Assembly: GCF_000470655.1 (NCBI RefSeq)
Contig: NC_021921.1
Location: forward strand, 434,001 to 498,000
DNA from: Halorhabdus tiamatea SARL4B
Lineage (GTDB): Archaea > Halobacteriota > Halobacteria > Halobacteriales > Haloarculaceae
Reading direction: 5' to 3'
DNA length: 64,000 nt
The notes beneath the pieces are model-generated. The model saw only the letters and a list, made by a program, of their open reading frames with translations, searched no databases and was not told where the DNA came from. The first letter of the stretch is position 1. Every line of letters begins with the position of its first letter. Shown here in pieces: positions 1-8,164 of the stretch. The translations under genes were made by a program, and so were the position numbers.

Positions 1-41
1 GTTGGGTTTGATGGCGCTCGACCCACCGGACGCCAACTCGC

Positions 42-320
42 TCAGTTATCTTCCGTGTTGGTCTCGGTCATCGTTTCCCGCTCGGTATCCGCCGCGCCGA
101 ACTCGTCTTCGGTGCCCTCGTCCGAACCGCCGCCCTGAATCTCTTCGAGTTCCTGTTCGACCTGTTCGCGCCCCTTCTGGAACTCGCCGATGGCCTGACC
201 GCTCGAGCGAGCGAGTTTCGGAATCTTGTTCGCCCCGAACAGGAGGACGGCAAGCAACAGGAGGAGGAGTACCTCCGGCCCGCCGGGGATACCCAGTTGC
301 AGGATGGTTGTTTCGATCAT
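42..320 (-). CDS. tatA: Sec-independent protein translocase TatA/E-family subunit
   Basis: A 92-residue protein with the TatA plan: a short N-terminal membrane helix (about residues 15-29, rich in Leu/Val), the FGANKIPKLARSSGQAIGEF amphipathic segment (the family FG hinge followed by K-P-L), and a long acidic charged tail typical of haloarchaea. It forms the pore-side component of the twin-arginine pathway, which exports folded proteins such as the Tat-signal proteins in this window (the DsbA-like lipoprotein and the cellulase). An AT-rich box (about 341-352) lies roughly 27 bp upstream of the ATG, consistent with a leaderless transcript. The family is clear; which TatA paralogue it is cannot be told. 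Confidence 0.9.
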   Translation of the reverse strand: MIETTILQLGIPGGPEVLLLLLLAVLLFGANKIPKLARSSGQAIGEFQKGREQVEQELEEIQGGGSDEGTEDEFGAADTERETMTETNTEDN

Positions 321-461
321 CGCTATCTGATTCTTACCTACTGTCTATTATAGTCTTTTTGCTAGTCGCCGCGTTGTCGGGGTGGTCGCTCGTCCACGAC
401 TGCGGACACAGTTGTCGAGAGCGGTACACCTTTCGGTGGCTCATCCGTATGCTGACACGCA

Positions 462-938
462 ATGGTATCCGAAGGCGACACTGCCCCTGACTTCACCGCA
501 CCACTCGCGAACGGCGACATCGGCTCCGTTACCCTCTCGGAGCATCTCGACGACGCGCCGCTCGTGCTGGCGTTCTTCCCGGGCGCGTTCACGAGCGTCT
601 GCAGCCACGAGATGGCCGCGTTCCGCGATCGCATCGCGGAGGTCGAGGACGCCGGCGCGACGCTGTACGGCATCAGCGTCGACTCGCCGTTCGCGCTCAA
701 CGAGTTCCGCGAGAAGCTCGAACTCCCGTTCGACCTCATCAGCGACGCCGAAAAGGAGATCGTCGACGCCTACGACCTCACGATGGACTTCGACGACCTG
801 GGCGTCTACGACGTCGCCAAACGCTCGGTGTTCGTCATCGACAAGGACGGCGAGGTCACCTACGCGTGGGTCAGCGACGATCCCGGTGTCGAGCCGGACT
901 ACGACGAAGTGATCGAAGCCGCAGCCGACGCAGCCTGA
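462..938 (+). CDS. Peroxiredoxin (AhpC/TSA redoxin family, 1-Cys type)
   Basis: 158 residues with the thioredoxin-like redoxin fold of the Bcp/AhpE-type peroxiredoxins. The active-site segment FPGAFTSVCSHE (about residues 44-55) holds the peroxidatic cysteine with the family Thr and Pro. This is the only cysteine in the protein, so the enzyme should work as a 1-Cys peroxiredoxin, resolved by an external thiol. It reduces hydrogen peroxide or alkyl peroxides in the cytoplasm. It stands alone, divergent from tatA. Family assignment is firm; the physiological reductant is unknown. Confidence 0.92.
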   Translation: MVSEGDTAPDFTAPLANGDIGSVTLSEHLDDAPLVLAFFPGAFTSVCSHEMAAFRDRIAEVEDAGATLYGISVDSPFALNEFREKLELPFDLISDAEKEIVDAYDLTMDFDDLGVYDVAKRSVFVIDKDGEVTYAWVSDDPGVEPDYDEVIEAAADAA

Positions 939-983
939 TCGCGTAGCCGACCGATTTTTCTCGACCGCGCCGTTTGGGTCCGT

Positions 984-1820
984 ATGAGCGACGCGACAGA
1001 CCCCACAGGAGACAACGACGATACCGAGGGCCGGATTTACGATTCAGCGAGCGACCACGCGTTTCCGGACGAGCGGCTCAACGAGGTCTTGACGTACATC
1101 AACGGTGACGCCGAAATCCAGGCGTATCTCTCCGCACAGAACGTCAATCCCGTCGCGCGCAAACAGTACAACGACCACGGCGAGAAACACATCGAGATCG
1201 TCCGCAACCGCGCGCTGTGTCTGTACGACCTGCTCAAAGAGGGTGGCGTGACGTTCAACGGCGCACGGCAGCAGGGACTCGACGAGGCTGACGAACCGGT
1301 CATCGTCGCTCTGGCGGCGACGCTACACGATATCGGTCACGTCGTCCATCGGGACGATCATCCCTACTACTCGATCCCACTCGCGGCGGACTTGCTGGAT
1401 CGGGTCCTCCCGGAGTTGCCCTTCTACGACGTGGCCGAGGCGGTTCGGCTCAAGGGCGAAGTCCTCCACGCAATCCTGGGTCACGACACGGCAGAGGAAC
1501 CACTGACGCTCGAGGCCGGCGTCGTCCGCGTGGCCGACGCGCTCGATATGGAGAGCGGGCGCTCGCGATTCCCCTACGAACAGGGTGGACGTGGGATCAA
1601 CACGGTCTCCAGCCAGGCCATCGAGGCAGTCAACCTCCGGCCCGGCGATAGCGTGCCGGTCCTCGTCGAGATCGAGATGACCAACGCCGCAGGCGTCTAC
1701 CAGGTCGACAACCTCCTGAAGGCGAAACTCCGGGACTCGGGACTCGAGGAGTTCCTCCGGATCGTCGCCGTCAACACCCGCCAGGACACCGAGCGGATCG
1801 TCGAGCGGATCGAACTGTGA
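984..1820 (+). CDS. HD-domain phosphohydrolase
   Basis: 278 residues. The HD metal site is visible in order: a histidine in the NDHGEKH segment (about residue 65-70), LHDIGH (about 113-118) and the later VADALD aspartate (about 178). HD proteins hydrolyse phosphomonoester or phosphodiester bonds, often of nucleotides; the substrate cannot be read from the sequence. The C-terminal third (after about residue 205) looks like a small alpha/beta domain that may bind a ligand. It stands 45 bp after the peroxiredoxin in the same orientation and may be cotranscribed with it. Confidence 0.85.
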   Translation: MSDATDPTGDNDDTEGRIYDSASDHAFPDERLNEVLTYINGDAEIQAYLSAQNVNPVARKQYNDHGEKHIEIVRNRALCLYDLLKEGGVTFNGARQQGLDEADEPVIVALAATLHDIGHVVHRDDHPYYSIPLAADLLDRVLPELPFYDVAEAVRLKGEVLHAILGHDTAEEPLTLEAGVVRVADALDMESGRSRFPYEQGGRGINTVSSQAIEAVNLRPGDSVPVLVEIEMTNAAGVYQVDNLLKAKLRDSGLEEFLRIVAVNTRQDTERIVERIEL

Positions 1821-1885
1821 CCGACTCTCACAACGAATCCAACACCGGACGGTTTTAGAGTGGCGCGCCCCTATTTCCTATTGTT

Positions 1886-2059
1886 ATGGGCTTCGGAAGC
1901 TACGATGAAACCGAGCAGGAGAATCAGGCCAGTGGATCGGACATCGACGACAGCGAGAGCGTCGACGTCGATGCGACCGACCACGACGGGGACGTGAGCT
2001 TCGAAGCGGACGCCTCACAGGACGAACTCCTGGACAAACTCCAGGACATGAAAGACTGA
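1886..2059 (+). CDS. Small acidic protein, 57 aa (DUF5786-like)
   Basis: A 57-residue reading frame beginning MGFGSYDETEQ and ending LLDKLQDMKD, with a strongly acidic middle. Length, the M-G-x-G-x-Y-D start and the C-terminal amphipathic segment match a small conserved haloarchaeal family that I recall as DUF5786; the family name is from memory. Codon use and Asp/Glu content are those of a real haloarchaeal gene, and a short AT-rich tract lies just upstream of the ATG. Function unknown. Confidence 0.7.
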   Translation: MGFGSYDETEQENQASGSDIDDSESVDVDATDHDGDVSFEADASQDELLDKLQDMKD

Positions 2060-2083
2060 ATCGGCTGTCGGCGGATGCTTTCT

Positions 2084-2884
2084 CTACTCGCTTCTCTCGT
2101 ACTCCTCGGCCAGTTCGTCGAGTGCCTCGTGGCGCTCCGTCGTGTGGGGGGCAGTCAGCGGCGAGACGCTGATCCGGTCCTCGACGACGGCTCGGCGATC
2201 GGTCCCGTCGGGATCGGGAATGGTCCCCTCTGCCATCCACTCCCAGATACGATCGTGGAGTTCGATCTCATCGCCGTTTTTGAGGGCCCCCATCTCGTAG
2301 ACCCGTGACGGCGTCGTAATCTCCATCGGTGCAGTCGCCGCTCCGTCGACGGCCAGCGGTGCGTTGACGTTGAGGTAGTCAGCGTGCTCGAAGACGCCCG
2401 ACTCCAGCGCCTGTTCGACGAGATACCGCGTGGCGCGTGTCGCGTTCGCGTAGGACTCGGGGGCTTCCGTGAGTGGCTCCCACTTGTCGTCGTCCCGGAC
2501 GGGGACGTACATCGAGACGGCGATCGCCGGCACGTCGAAGAACGTCGCTTCGACGGCTGCACTCACCGTCCCGGATCGGCCCAGGACGTACGCCCCCAGG
2601 TTCGCGCCGTCGTTACAGCCAGCGACGACGAGGTCGACGTCGTCGAGGAGAACCTCCATCCCGGCGACGACACAATCCGTCGGCGTCCCGTCGATGGCGT
2701 ACCCGAGTTCGTGTTCGGTCACGCCGACGTTTGTCGATATCGACCGACCGACGGCGCTCCGGTCGTCAGCCGGCGCGACAGCTGTGACCTCACCGACAGG
2801 AGAGAGCGCGTCGTAAAGCGCCCGAATCCCGACGCTGTCGATGCCGTCGTCGTTCGTCAGCAAGATCGTGGGCTCGTCGGTCAT
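2084..2884 (-). CDS. surE: 5'/3'-nucleotidase SurE
   Basis: 266 residues from the ATG at 2884. The N-terminus reads ILLTNDDGIDSVGI, the SurE metal-binding signature, followed by V-A-P-A-D-D-R-S-A-V-G and a G-T-P-T-D-C-V segment, then VVAGCNDGANLG with the expected N-x-G. SurE dephosphorylates nucleoside 5'/3'-monophosphates and short polyphosphates. The frame is open further upstream, but that extension has no SurE similarity, so the internal ATG is chosen. It is the third gene of a minus-strand run tyrA - rsm22-like - surE, 67 bp after the second. Confidence 0.93.
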   Translation of the reverse strand: MTDEPTILLTNDDGIDSVGIRALYDALSPVGEVTAVAPADDRSAVGRSISTNVGVTEHELGYAIDGTPTDCVVAGMEVLLDDVDLVVAGCNDGANLGAYVLGRSGTVSAAVEATFFDVPAIAVSMYVPVRDDDKWEPLTEAPESYANATRATRYLVEQALESGVFEHADYLNVNAPLAVDGAATAPMEITTPSRVYEMGALKNGDEIELHDRIWEWMAEGTIPDPDGTDRRAVVEDRISVSPLTAPHTTERHEALDELAEEYERSE

Positions 2885-2951
2885 GGACTCGTTCTGGCCG
2901 GCGGGCGCAAAAGTCTTCCTCGCCGGGTACCCGGCGTTGACCCTCTCCCGC

Positions 2952-4367
2952 TCAGGGGACTGCCACGCTGTCGACAACCGTCTCGGCGTCGACGACCAGG
3001 TTGTACGCCTCCTCGTCGTCGTTCCACAGCGCCAGGACGTTCTCGAAGGAGAGCAAGTCGCCGTACTGACTCGCGACCAGATCACGATTGAGTGTCGATT
3101 CCCGCGTCAACACGGCGAAGTGGTCTGTCCGCTCGCTACCGTCACTCACCAGAAAGAGCGGGTTCGCGTCGGGGCCCGACCGCAGGTCCGGACTGAGTTT
3201 GATCCCGACGACGTCGATCCGGTCGGTGACGTAGCCGTCTGCGTCAGCCATCTTCGAGACACGTGAGCCGTCCGGCGTGTACTCGATCGCCGTCGCGCCG
3301 TCCGACCGGAGGATCGAATAGGCGTACTGGACGTCGGCGTTCTCGAACTCGCCGTCGTCGTGGTCCGCATCGTCACAAGCGTCGTCGAGTCGTTCCTGGA
3401 ACGGTGGCATTGCCAGATCGGGTCGGCGGTCGAACGACCAGCACGCTCCGGCAGGGGTCTCGCCGGGCCAGAGACGCACGGTCGGCGCGTAGATCGTGTA
3501 GGTGTCCTCGACGGCGCGTTCGGTCGTCCTGAGGCCGGTCGCCGTTCGCTTGTCGGCTGGCGAAAGTGCCAGAATTGACCCATCAGGTTCGAGCGCGTCA
3601 GCGTACTTGCGGAGGACGGTCGCGGGCGAATCGAGTTCGTCGAGGACGTTCGAGAAGACGATGAGGTCGAAGGTGTCGTCCGGCTCGAAGTCTTGGGCTC
3701 GCTCGCGATGGACGGTCGTGTGTGCGTTTCGCCCCGTTTCGTCCAGGACCTCCGAGAGAACGTCGGCGGCGTCGCTGGGCTCGACGGCGTGGTAGTCGAC
3801 GATGCCGCCGGCTTCACACACGAGATCGAGCAGTCCCAGTGCCGGGCCGCCGACGCCGGCCCCGACATCGAGTACCCGGAGCTGTGCCGGCAGTCGATCG
3901 TCGGCCAGGAGTGGCTCCAGCGCGTATTGCCCGACGGCGTAGTAGTCCGGGAGGTGATAGACGGCGTAGGCGAGCGCAGTCTCCCGGTCGTAGGTGACGT
4001 CGGCCCCTTCGAGGTAGGATTCCTTGACTGATCGGATGCGCGAGCGGAGTCGCTTACCTGACTCTCCCTCGGGCCAGCCAGCCCCGAACTCCCCGACGAG
4101 CAGATCCTCCAGAATACGGGCGTAGCGTTCCGGGAACGCCGCGACCTGTTCGACAATTGCGTCGAGCGGTCCCTCGGGGGCCGGCACGAACCGGCCGTCC
4201 TCGCGCTCCTTGAGTCCGAGTTCGACGGCCGACTCCCGGATCGTCTGGGTGACGACGCCCGGATGGGGCCGATCCGGCACGTACTCCCTGATCTCGTCTG
4301 GATCGATCGGTCTGACATTCCGGAGGTACCGAACGCTGTCGAGGATTGCGTCGCGCTCGTCACTCAT
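2952..4367 (-). CDS. Rsm22-like SAM-dependent methyltransferase
   Basis: 471 residues. The N-terminal third is helical and carries T-A-L-A-Y-A-V-Y-H-L-P-D-Y-Y, like the stretch seen in Rsm22-type proteins. The methyltransferase core follows: LRVLDVGAGVGGPALGLLDL (SAM motif I, about residue 170), an acidic ribose-binding residue in YHAVEPSD, and FDLIVFSNVLDEL (motif IV). The C-terminal part is divergent and lacks the cysteine cluster I would expect of mitochondrial Rsm22. Likely an rRNA methyltransferase or assembly factor of the small subunit. Its start overlaps the end of tyrA by 8 bp. Confidence 0.72.
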   Translation of the reverse strand: MSDERDAILDSVRYLRNVRPIDPDEIREYVPDRPHPGVVTQTIRESAVELGLKEREDGRFVPAPEGPLDAIVEQVAAFPERYARILEDLLVGEFGAGWPEGESGKRLRSRIRSVKESYLEGADVTYDRETALAYAVYHLPDYYAVGQYALEPLLADDRLPAQLRVLDVGAGVGGPALGLLDLVCEAGGIVDYHAVEPSDAADVLSEVLDETGRNAHTTVHRERAQDFEPDDTFDLIVFSNVLDELDSPATVLRKYADALEPDGSILALSPADKRTATGLRTTERAVEDTYTIYAPTVRLWPGETPAGACWSFDRRPDLAMPPFQERLDDACDDADHDDGEFENADVQYAYSILRSDGATAIEYTPDGSRVSKMADADGYVTDRIDVVGIKLSPDLRSGPDANPLFLVSDGSERTDHFAVLTRESTLNRDLVASQYGDLLSFENVLALWNDDEEAYNLVVDAETVVDSVAVP

Positions 4368-5121
4368 CGGTCGGTTCCCCCGGGCGGGCGCTCCGGTAGA
4401 GCTCCTCGAACGTTTCGTCGTCGGCCTCGGCGAGTCGCTCGGCAGCCGTCGCCACGTCCTCGGCCCCGTCGAAGGCGGCCTGGATGTCGGCGTAGACGCG
4501 CGGTTCGCCGGCGGTGACGGTTTCGAGCAGGTCCAACAGCCCGGCAGAGATCGGCGTCTGGAACCGTTCGGGAACGGACTCGGCGGCCAGGCCGAACGCC
4601 AGGATCGCGGCGTGTGTCCGGGCCTGGACGGTCTCCATCGCCGCGTCGTGCTCGGCTGGCGTCGTCTCGAAGAGGTCGTTGCCGGCGGCTGTCAGCGCCG
4701 CACGAACCTGATTCGTGACGGGTCCCGGTTCTTCAGCCACCAGCGGCACGTTACCGGGCGCGTTCGATGGTGCAAAGAGCGGGTGAAAGCTGACTCGTTC
4801 ACAGTCGGGCGCGTGCTCGGCCATCGCTGCGACGGGGTCGGCCATGATCCCCGCGAGGTCACAGATTGCCCGGTCGGCGTTCGCGGCGTACGTTTCGATC
4901 GCGTCGACAGTCACTGGCATCGGAACGGCGACGCAGACGAGATCGAAGTGCTCGGTCGTCTCAGGCGAGACGGTTCGGCCGCCGACGGTGTCGCCAGCGG
5001 TCCGAGCTACTGTCGAATCGGTGTCGAGAAACGCGAGATCCGGTGGGTCAGCGGCGTGTGCGTCGAGGGCTCGGGCGAACCACTGGCCCATGTCCCCCGC
5101 CCCGACGACGAGTACGTCCAT
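4360..5121 (-). CDS. tyrA: Prephenate dehydrogenase (TyrA-type)
   Basis: 253 residues. A Rossmann NAD(P) site opens the protein (VLVVGAGDMGQWFARAL), followed by the family segments VCVAVPMPVT, ICDLAGIMADPV and RVSFHPLFAPS, where the histidine in S-x-H-P-x-F is the usual substrate-binding residue. The enzyme oxidatively decarboxylates prephenate to 4-hydroxyphenylpyruvate in tyrosine synthesis. It has no fused chorismate mutase or ACT domain, as is usual in archaea. First gene of the minus-strand tyrA - rsm22-like - surE run. Confidence 0.88.
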   Translation of the reverse strand: MDVLVVGAGDMGQWFARALDAHAADPPDLAFLDTDSTVARTAGDTVGGRTVSPETTEHFDLVCVAVPMPVTVDAIETYAANADRAICDLAGIMADPVAAMAEHAPDCERVSFHPLFAPSNAPGNVPLVAEEPGPVTNQVRAALTAAGNDLFETTPAEHDAAMETVQARTHAAILAFGLAAESVPERFQTPISAGLLDLLETVTAGEPRVYADIQAAFDGAEDVATAAERLAEADDETFEELYRSARPGEPTDE

Positions 5122-5243
5122 GCTGATTCGGTACTCCGGGGCGATTCAAAAGGAGTTCGCCTCGCCACTCCGCGATAGCAGCGAACGGTACCGGTAAATT
5201 ATGGGTCGAAAGCGCTAACACCCCCGAATGGATAACCCGGTCC

Positions 5244-6020
5244 ATGAAGCGCGTCCGCTTTCGTGACCCGGCAGGAACGATTCGGGGGGGCCGATGGATC
5301 ACCGAGGACGAGACAGCGTACGTCACGACTGCGCTCGGTGAGCCCGACTCCGTGGCGGCGGACGAACACACCTATCCGGCCGACGACGTCGACGTCCTCT
5401 CGCCCGCCCAACCGACGAAGACCGTCTGTATCGGGCGCAACTACGTCGATCACGCCGACGAGCAGGACGCCGACGTGCCCGATCGCCCGCTACTCTTCTT
5501 GAAGCCGCCGAACACCGTCGCGAGCCACGGCTCGACGGTCTCGCTTTTGGCCGGCAAGGAACGCATCGACCACGAGGCCGAACTCGCCGTCGTCATCGGC
5601 GAGACCTGCCACGACGTGAGCGAGAGCGACGCCGAAGACGTCATCGCGGGCTACACCTGCTTCAACGACCTCTCGAATCGCGACGACCAACGCCGCGAGA
5701 CCAACTGGGTCCGGGGGAAGGCCTTCGACAACGCCGCACCGATGGGGCCAGTGCTGGCTACTCCCGAAGAAGTTCCGGCGGACGCGAGCATCGAACTCCG
5801 GGTCAACGGCGAACAGCGGCAGTCGGGAAGCCGCGAGGACATGGTGTTCTCCGTGCCCGAGTTGATCGCCGAGATCACCGACTACATGACCCTCGAGCCC
5901 GGCGACGTGATCGCGACGGGAACTCCCGCCGGGGTCGGGCCGCTCGAAGACGGCGACACCGTCGAGATCGAGATCGAGGGGATCGGGACGCTTCGCCACG
6001 GCGTTCACATCCCCGAGTAA
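5244..6020 (+). CDS. Fumarylacetoacetate hydrolase family protein
   Basis: 258 residues. The C-terminal catalytic domain starts at KTVCIGRNYVDHADEQ (about residue 59) and carries the metal-binding carboxylates in DHEAELAVVIG, the GYTCFNDLSNRD segment, and the terminal VIATGTPAGVGPLEDGDTVEIEIEGIGTL. Members cleave C-C bonds of beta-diketo or oxo acids (fumarylpyruvate, acylpyruvates, oxaloacetate); the substrate is not determined by sequence alone. The first 58 residues form the usual short N-terminal domain. Divergent from tyrA, with a 122-bp intergenic region. Confidence 0.9.
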   Translation: MKRVRFRDPAGTIRGGRWITEDETAYVTTALGEPDSVAADEHTYPADDVDVLSPAQPTKTVCIGRNYVDHADEQDADVPDRPLLFLKPPNTVASHGSTVSLLAGKERIDHEAELAVVIGETCHDVSESDAEDVIAGYTCFNDLSNRDDQRRETNWVRGKAFDNAAPMGPVLATPEEVPADASIELRVNGEQRQSGSREDMVFSVPELIAEITDYMTLEPGDVIATGTPAGVGPLEDGDTVEIEIEGIGTLRHGVHIPE

Positions 6021-6054
6021 ACCACCCGCCAACCGACGCTACCGCCACTGAGCT

Positions 6055-6297
6055 ATGGAACAACTCGACGTCGAGGACGGGTTCGATTTTCACGAGTACC
6101 GCCACGGACTCAAGTTACTCACAGACGATCGGGAGACGACCCACCTCGAAAACCGCGAGGGGTTCGCCTGTCCGGCCTGCGGTCGCCCGTTCGAGCGTCT
6201 GCTGGTGTCCGAAAAGCGGCTGCACACGTTCAACTCGCCACCGGGCCCGTTCTGTCTGGTTCGGACGGACGAGCAGTTGCTGGTGCTGACGCATTGA
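6055..6297 (+). CDS. Small zinc-ribbon-like protein, 80 aa
   Basis: 80 residues with a CPACGRPFERLL half-knuckle (Cys40-Cys43), then PPGPFCLVRT near the C-terminus. A haloarchaeal family of this size and pattern is often labelled 'flagella cluster protein' because one member sits in the archaellum locus; that name is from memory and says nothing of function here. No archaellum genes are present in this window. It follows the FAH-family gene by 34 bp and probably shares its transcript. Confidence 0.7.
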   Translation: MEQLDVEDGFDFHEYRHGLKLLTDDRETTHLENREGFACPACGRPFERLLVSEKRLHTFNSPPGPFCLVRTDEQLLVLTH

Positions 6298-6309
6298 CTT
6301 GCCGGTGGC

Positions 6310-6766
6310 GACCGATCGAAGGTGAGCCCCAGAAGCCGGACGTCACGGATTGAGCCTGGACGGGAGACGTTGTCCCCGGCCGGTCGGCCGGCGACGGCGT
6401 TACCCGGATTTCGACCGGGTCTTGCCAGCCAAGGGCGTTGCCCGGATTCCCACCGGGTGTTCCCTTCGCGAAGCGAAGGGGTGTAGCCGGAACGGCCGGC
6501 TGTGCCCGCATCAGCTGACGTGAGCCGGATTTTCGCCGGCGTTGCCGTCCGTGTTCCCGAAGCCCGTTTGCACGTGCTCCGGTAGTTGGCCTTCGTTTTC
6601 GACCGCCATGGCGGTCGACGGTCAGGCCGGTTCGGTCCTCCTTCGAGACCTGTGTCCTTGCCGCCTTTTTACGGGCGTTTCGGTTGTGGCCCCTACCTCG
6701 CTCCGTCTCGTCGCTTCGATCCGGAGCGTCGGCGTCCAGTGTGCCCCCGCGACTTCCGTGGGGGAC
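6310..6766 (-). ncRNA. Candidate structured non-coding RNA (hairpin array)
   Basis: A non-coding stretch of about 460 bp. On the minus strand a TTAATAAG box (6793-6786) lies about 25 bp upstream of a G at 6766, where a C5/G5 hairpin begins (6764-6760 with 6748-6744). Many further stem-loops follow: a 16-bp palindrome at 6601-6616, an 8-bp stem with a 3-nt loop at 6462-6480, a 6-bp stem at 6485-6501, and three similar stems with 7-nt loops at 6524-6540, 6441-6457 and 6402-6420, which share the minus-strand form CCGG-nnnnAAT-CCGG and are joined by GGYAACGCC-like linkers. No haloarchaeal-type protein frame is present. The 3' end is undefined. I do not recognise RNase P, SRP or any other known RNA. 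Confidence 0.4.
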
Positions 6767-6785
6767 GTTACAATACGACGTGGTA

Positions 6786-6793
6786 CTTATTAA
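6786..6793 (-). promoter_or_regulatory. TATA box for the candidate ncRNA
   Basis: On the minus strand this reads TTAATAAG. It lies about 25 bp upstream of the base where the first hairpin of the candidate RNA begins, the usual archaeal spacing between TATA box and start site. The box is nearly self-complementary, so it could also serve rightward transcription toward hmgA, whose start codon is about 110 bp away. Confidence 0.4.
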
Positions 6794-6836
6794 CACTTTC
6801 TGATGGCGGCTGACGTATCACCATATTGATTTGATC

Positions 6837-6857
6837 GGCAGACCGTGTCAGTCTGCC
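6837..6857 (+). promoter_or_regulatory. Inverted repeat upstream of hmgA
   Basis: GGCAGAC (6837-6843) and GTCTGCC (6851-6857) are perfect 7-bp inverted arms around a 7-nt loop, 43 bp before the hmgA start. It could be a repressor or activator site in the hmgA promoter, or a hairpin in a 5' leader if transcription starts upstream. Nothing further can be said from one copy. Confidence 0.35.
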
Positions 6858-6900
6858 CGGAAGGCAAACTGTTAGGGGCCGGGCTGTCGAGTGTACGGGC

Positions 6901-8112
6901 ATGGCAGCGGTAACTGACCTGGTCGAGCGCCTCCGCAGCGGGGAGCTTCGGCTATACGAACTCGAGGACATCGCCGATCCGGACGACGCGACGGCTGCAC
7001 GTCGTGCGTACGTCGAAGAAGAGACCGACGCCGACCTGGAGAAAGTTGGCTCGTATACGATCGACGCCGCCGACGCCGAGCCGAACATCGAGAACATGAT
7101 CGGGGCGGTCCAGATCCCGATGGGTGTCACGGGGCCTCTGCCCGTCGACGGCGAGGCGGCCGACGGCGAGTACCACGTCCCGCTGGCGACGACTGAAGGT
7201 GCCCTGGTCGCGAGCGTCAACCGTGGCGTCACGGCGATCCGGGACGCCGGCGGGTCGACCGCCCGCATCATGAAGTCGGGAATCACCCGCGCGCCGGTGT
7301 TCAGCGTCGAGGACGTCGGCGAGGCCAAGGCCGTCGCCGACTGGGTTCGCGAGAACGAGGCCGAACTCGCCGCCGTCGCCGAGGACACCGACCCGCACAT
7401 CGCCTTCGAGGACGTCACGCCGTACGTCGTCGGCGATTCGGTGTTCCTCCGGTTCCGCTATGACACCGGCGACGCCATGGGGATGAACATGGTCACCATC
7501 GCCAGCGAGGCGGCCGCCGAGTTCGTCGAAGAAGAGACGCCTGCCGAACTCGTCGCGCTCTCGGGGAACCTCTGTTCCGACAAGAAGCCGGCCGCGATCA
7601 ACGCCGTCGAGGGACGGGGGTATACAGTCGCTGCCGACGTCTTCATCCCCGACGAACTCGTCGAGGACACCTTCCACGCGACCAGTGAAGACATCGCCGC
7701 CGTCAACACCCGCAAGAACCTCGTCGGGAGTGCGAAGGCGGGGAGTCTCGGGTTCAACGCCCACGTCGCCAACATCGTCGGCGCGGCCTTCCTCGCACTG
7801 GGCCAGGACGAGGCCCAGGTCGTCGAGGGGTCCAACGCGATCACGAGTCTCGAAGCCCGCGAAGACGGCCTCTACGCCAGCGTGACGCTCGCATCACTCG
7901 AAGTGGGAACCGTCGGCGGCGGGACCGCATTGCCGACGCAGTCCGAAGCACTGTCGGTCCTCGGCCTCGCCGGCGGCGGCGATCCGGTCGGCTCGAACGC
8001 CGAAGCACTCGCGGAAATCATCGCGACAGCCGCACTCGCCGGCGAGCTCTCGCTGCTGGGCGCGCTGGCGTCGCGCCACCTTTCCAGCGCCCACGAACAG
8101 CTCGGTCGGTGA
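6901..8112 (+). CDS. hmgA: Hydroxymethylglutaryl-CoA reductase (class I, NADPH)
   Basis: 403 residues. Catalytic segments are intact: ENMIGAVQIPMGVTGPLP, TTEGALVAS (active-site Glu), GDAMGMNMV (Asp, NADPH site), LCSDKKPAAIN (Lys), and the C-terminal RHLSSAHEQLG histidine. The enzyme makes mevalonate from HMG-CoA, the committed step to archaeal membrane isoprenoids, and also feeds the carotenoid and retinal genes at 47-54 kb. In haloarchaea it is the target of statins. It stands alone with a 600-bp upstream region holding an inverted repeat and the candidate RNA on the other strand. Confidence 0.97.
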   Translation: MAAVTDLVERLRSGELRLYELEDIADPDDATAARRAYVEEETDADLEKVGSYTIDAADAEPNIENMIGAVQIPMGVTGPLPVDGEAADGEYHVPLATTEGALVASVNRGVTAIRDAGGSTARIMKSGITRAPVFSVEDVGEAKAVADWVRENEAELAAVAEDTDPHIAFEDVTPYVVGDSVFLRFRYDTGDAMGMNMVTIASEAAAEFVEEETPAELVALSGNLCSDKKPAAINAVEGRGYTVAADVFIPDELVEDTFHATSEDIAAVNTRKNLVGSAKAGSLGFNAHVANIVGAAFLALGQDEAQVVEGSNAITSLEAREDGLYASVTLASLEVGTVGGGTALPTQSEALSVLGLAGGGDPVGSNAEALAEIIATAALAGELSLLGALASRHLSSAHEQLGR

Positions 8113-8164
8113 TCGGCTGCCGAGCGGCTCGGTCGACACCCCCACCGCTTTTCCGGGCTGTCGA

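Noticed and set aside
6310-6766. Remnant of an IS200/IS605 tnpB with its guide RNA
   Set aside because: No RuvC-like or zinc-finger motif of TnpB can be found in any frame, and the end sequences expected of such elements were not recognised.
6230-6796. A 188-codon minus-strand frame through the hairpin region
   Set aside because: Its product is rich in Arg, Pro and Gly and poor in acidic residues, unlike haloarchaeal proteins; it crosses many hairpins and overlaps the end of a real gene.
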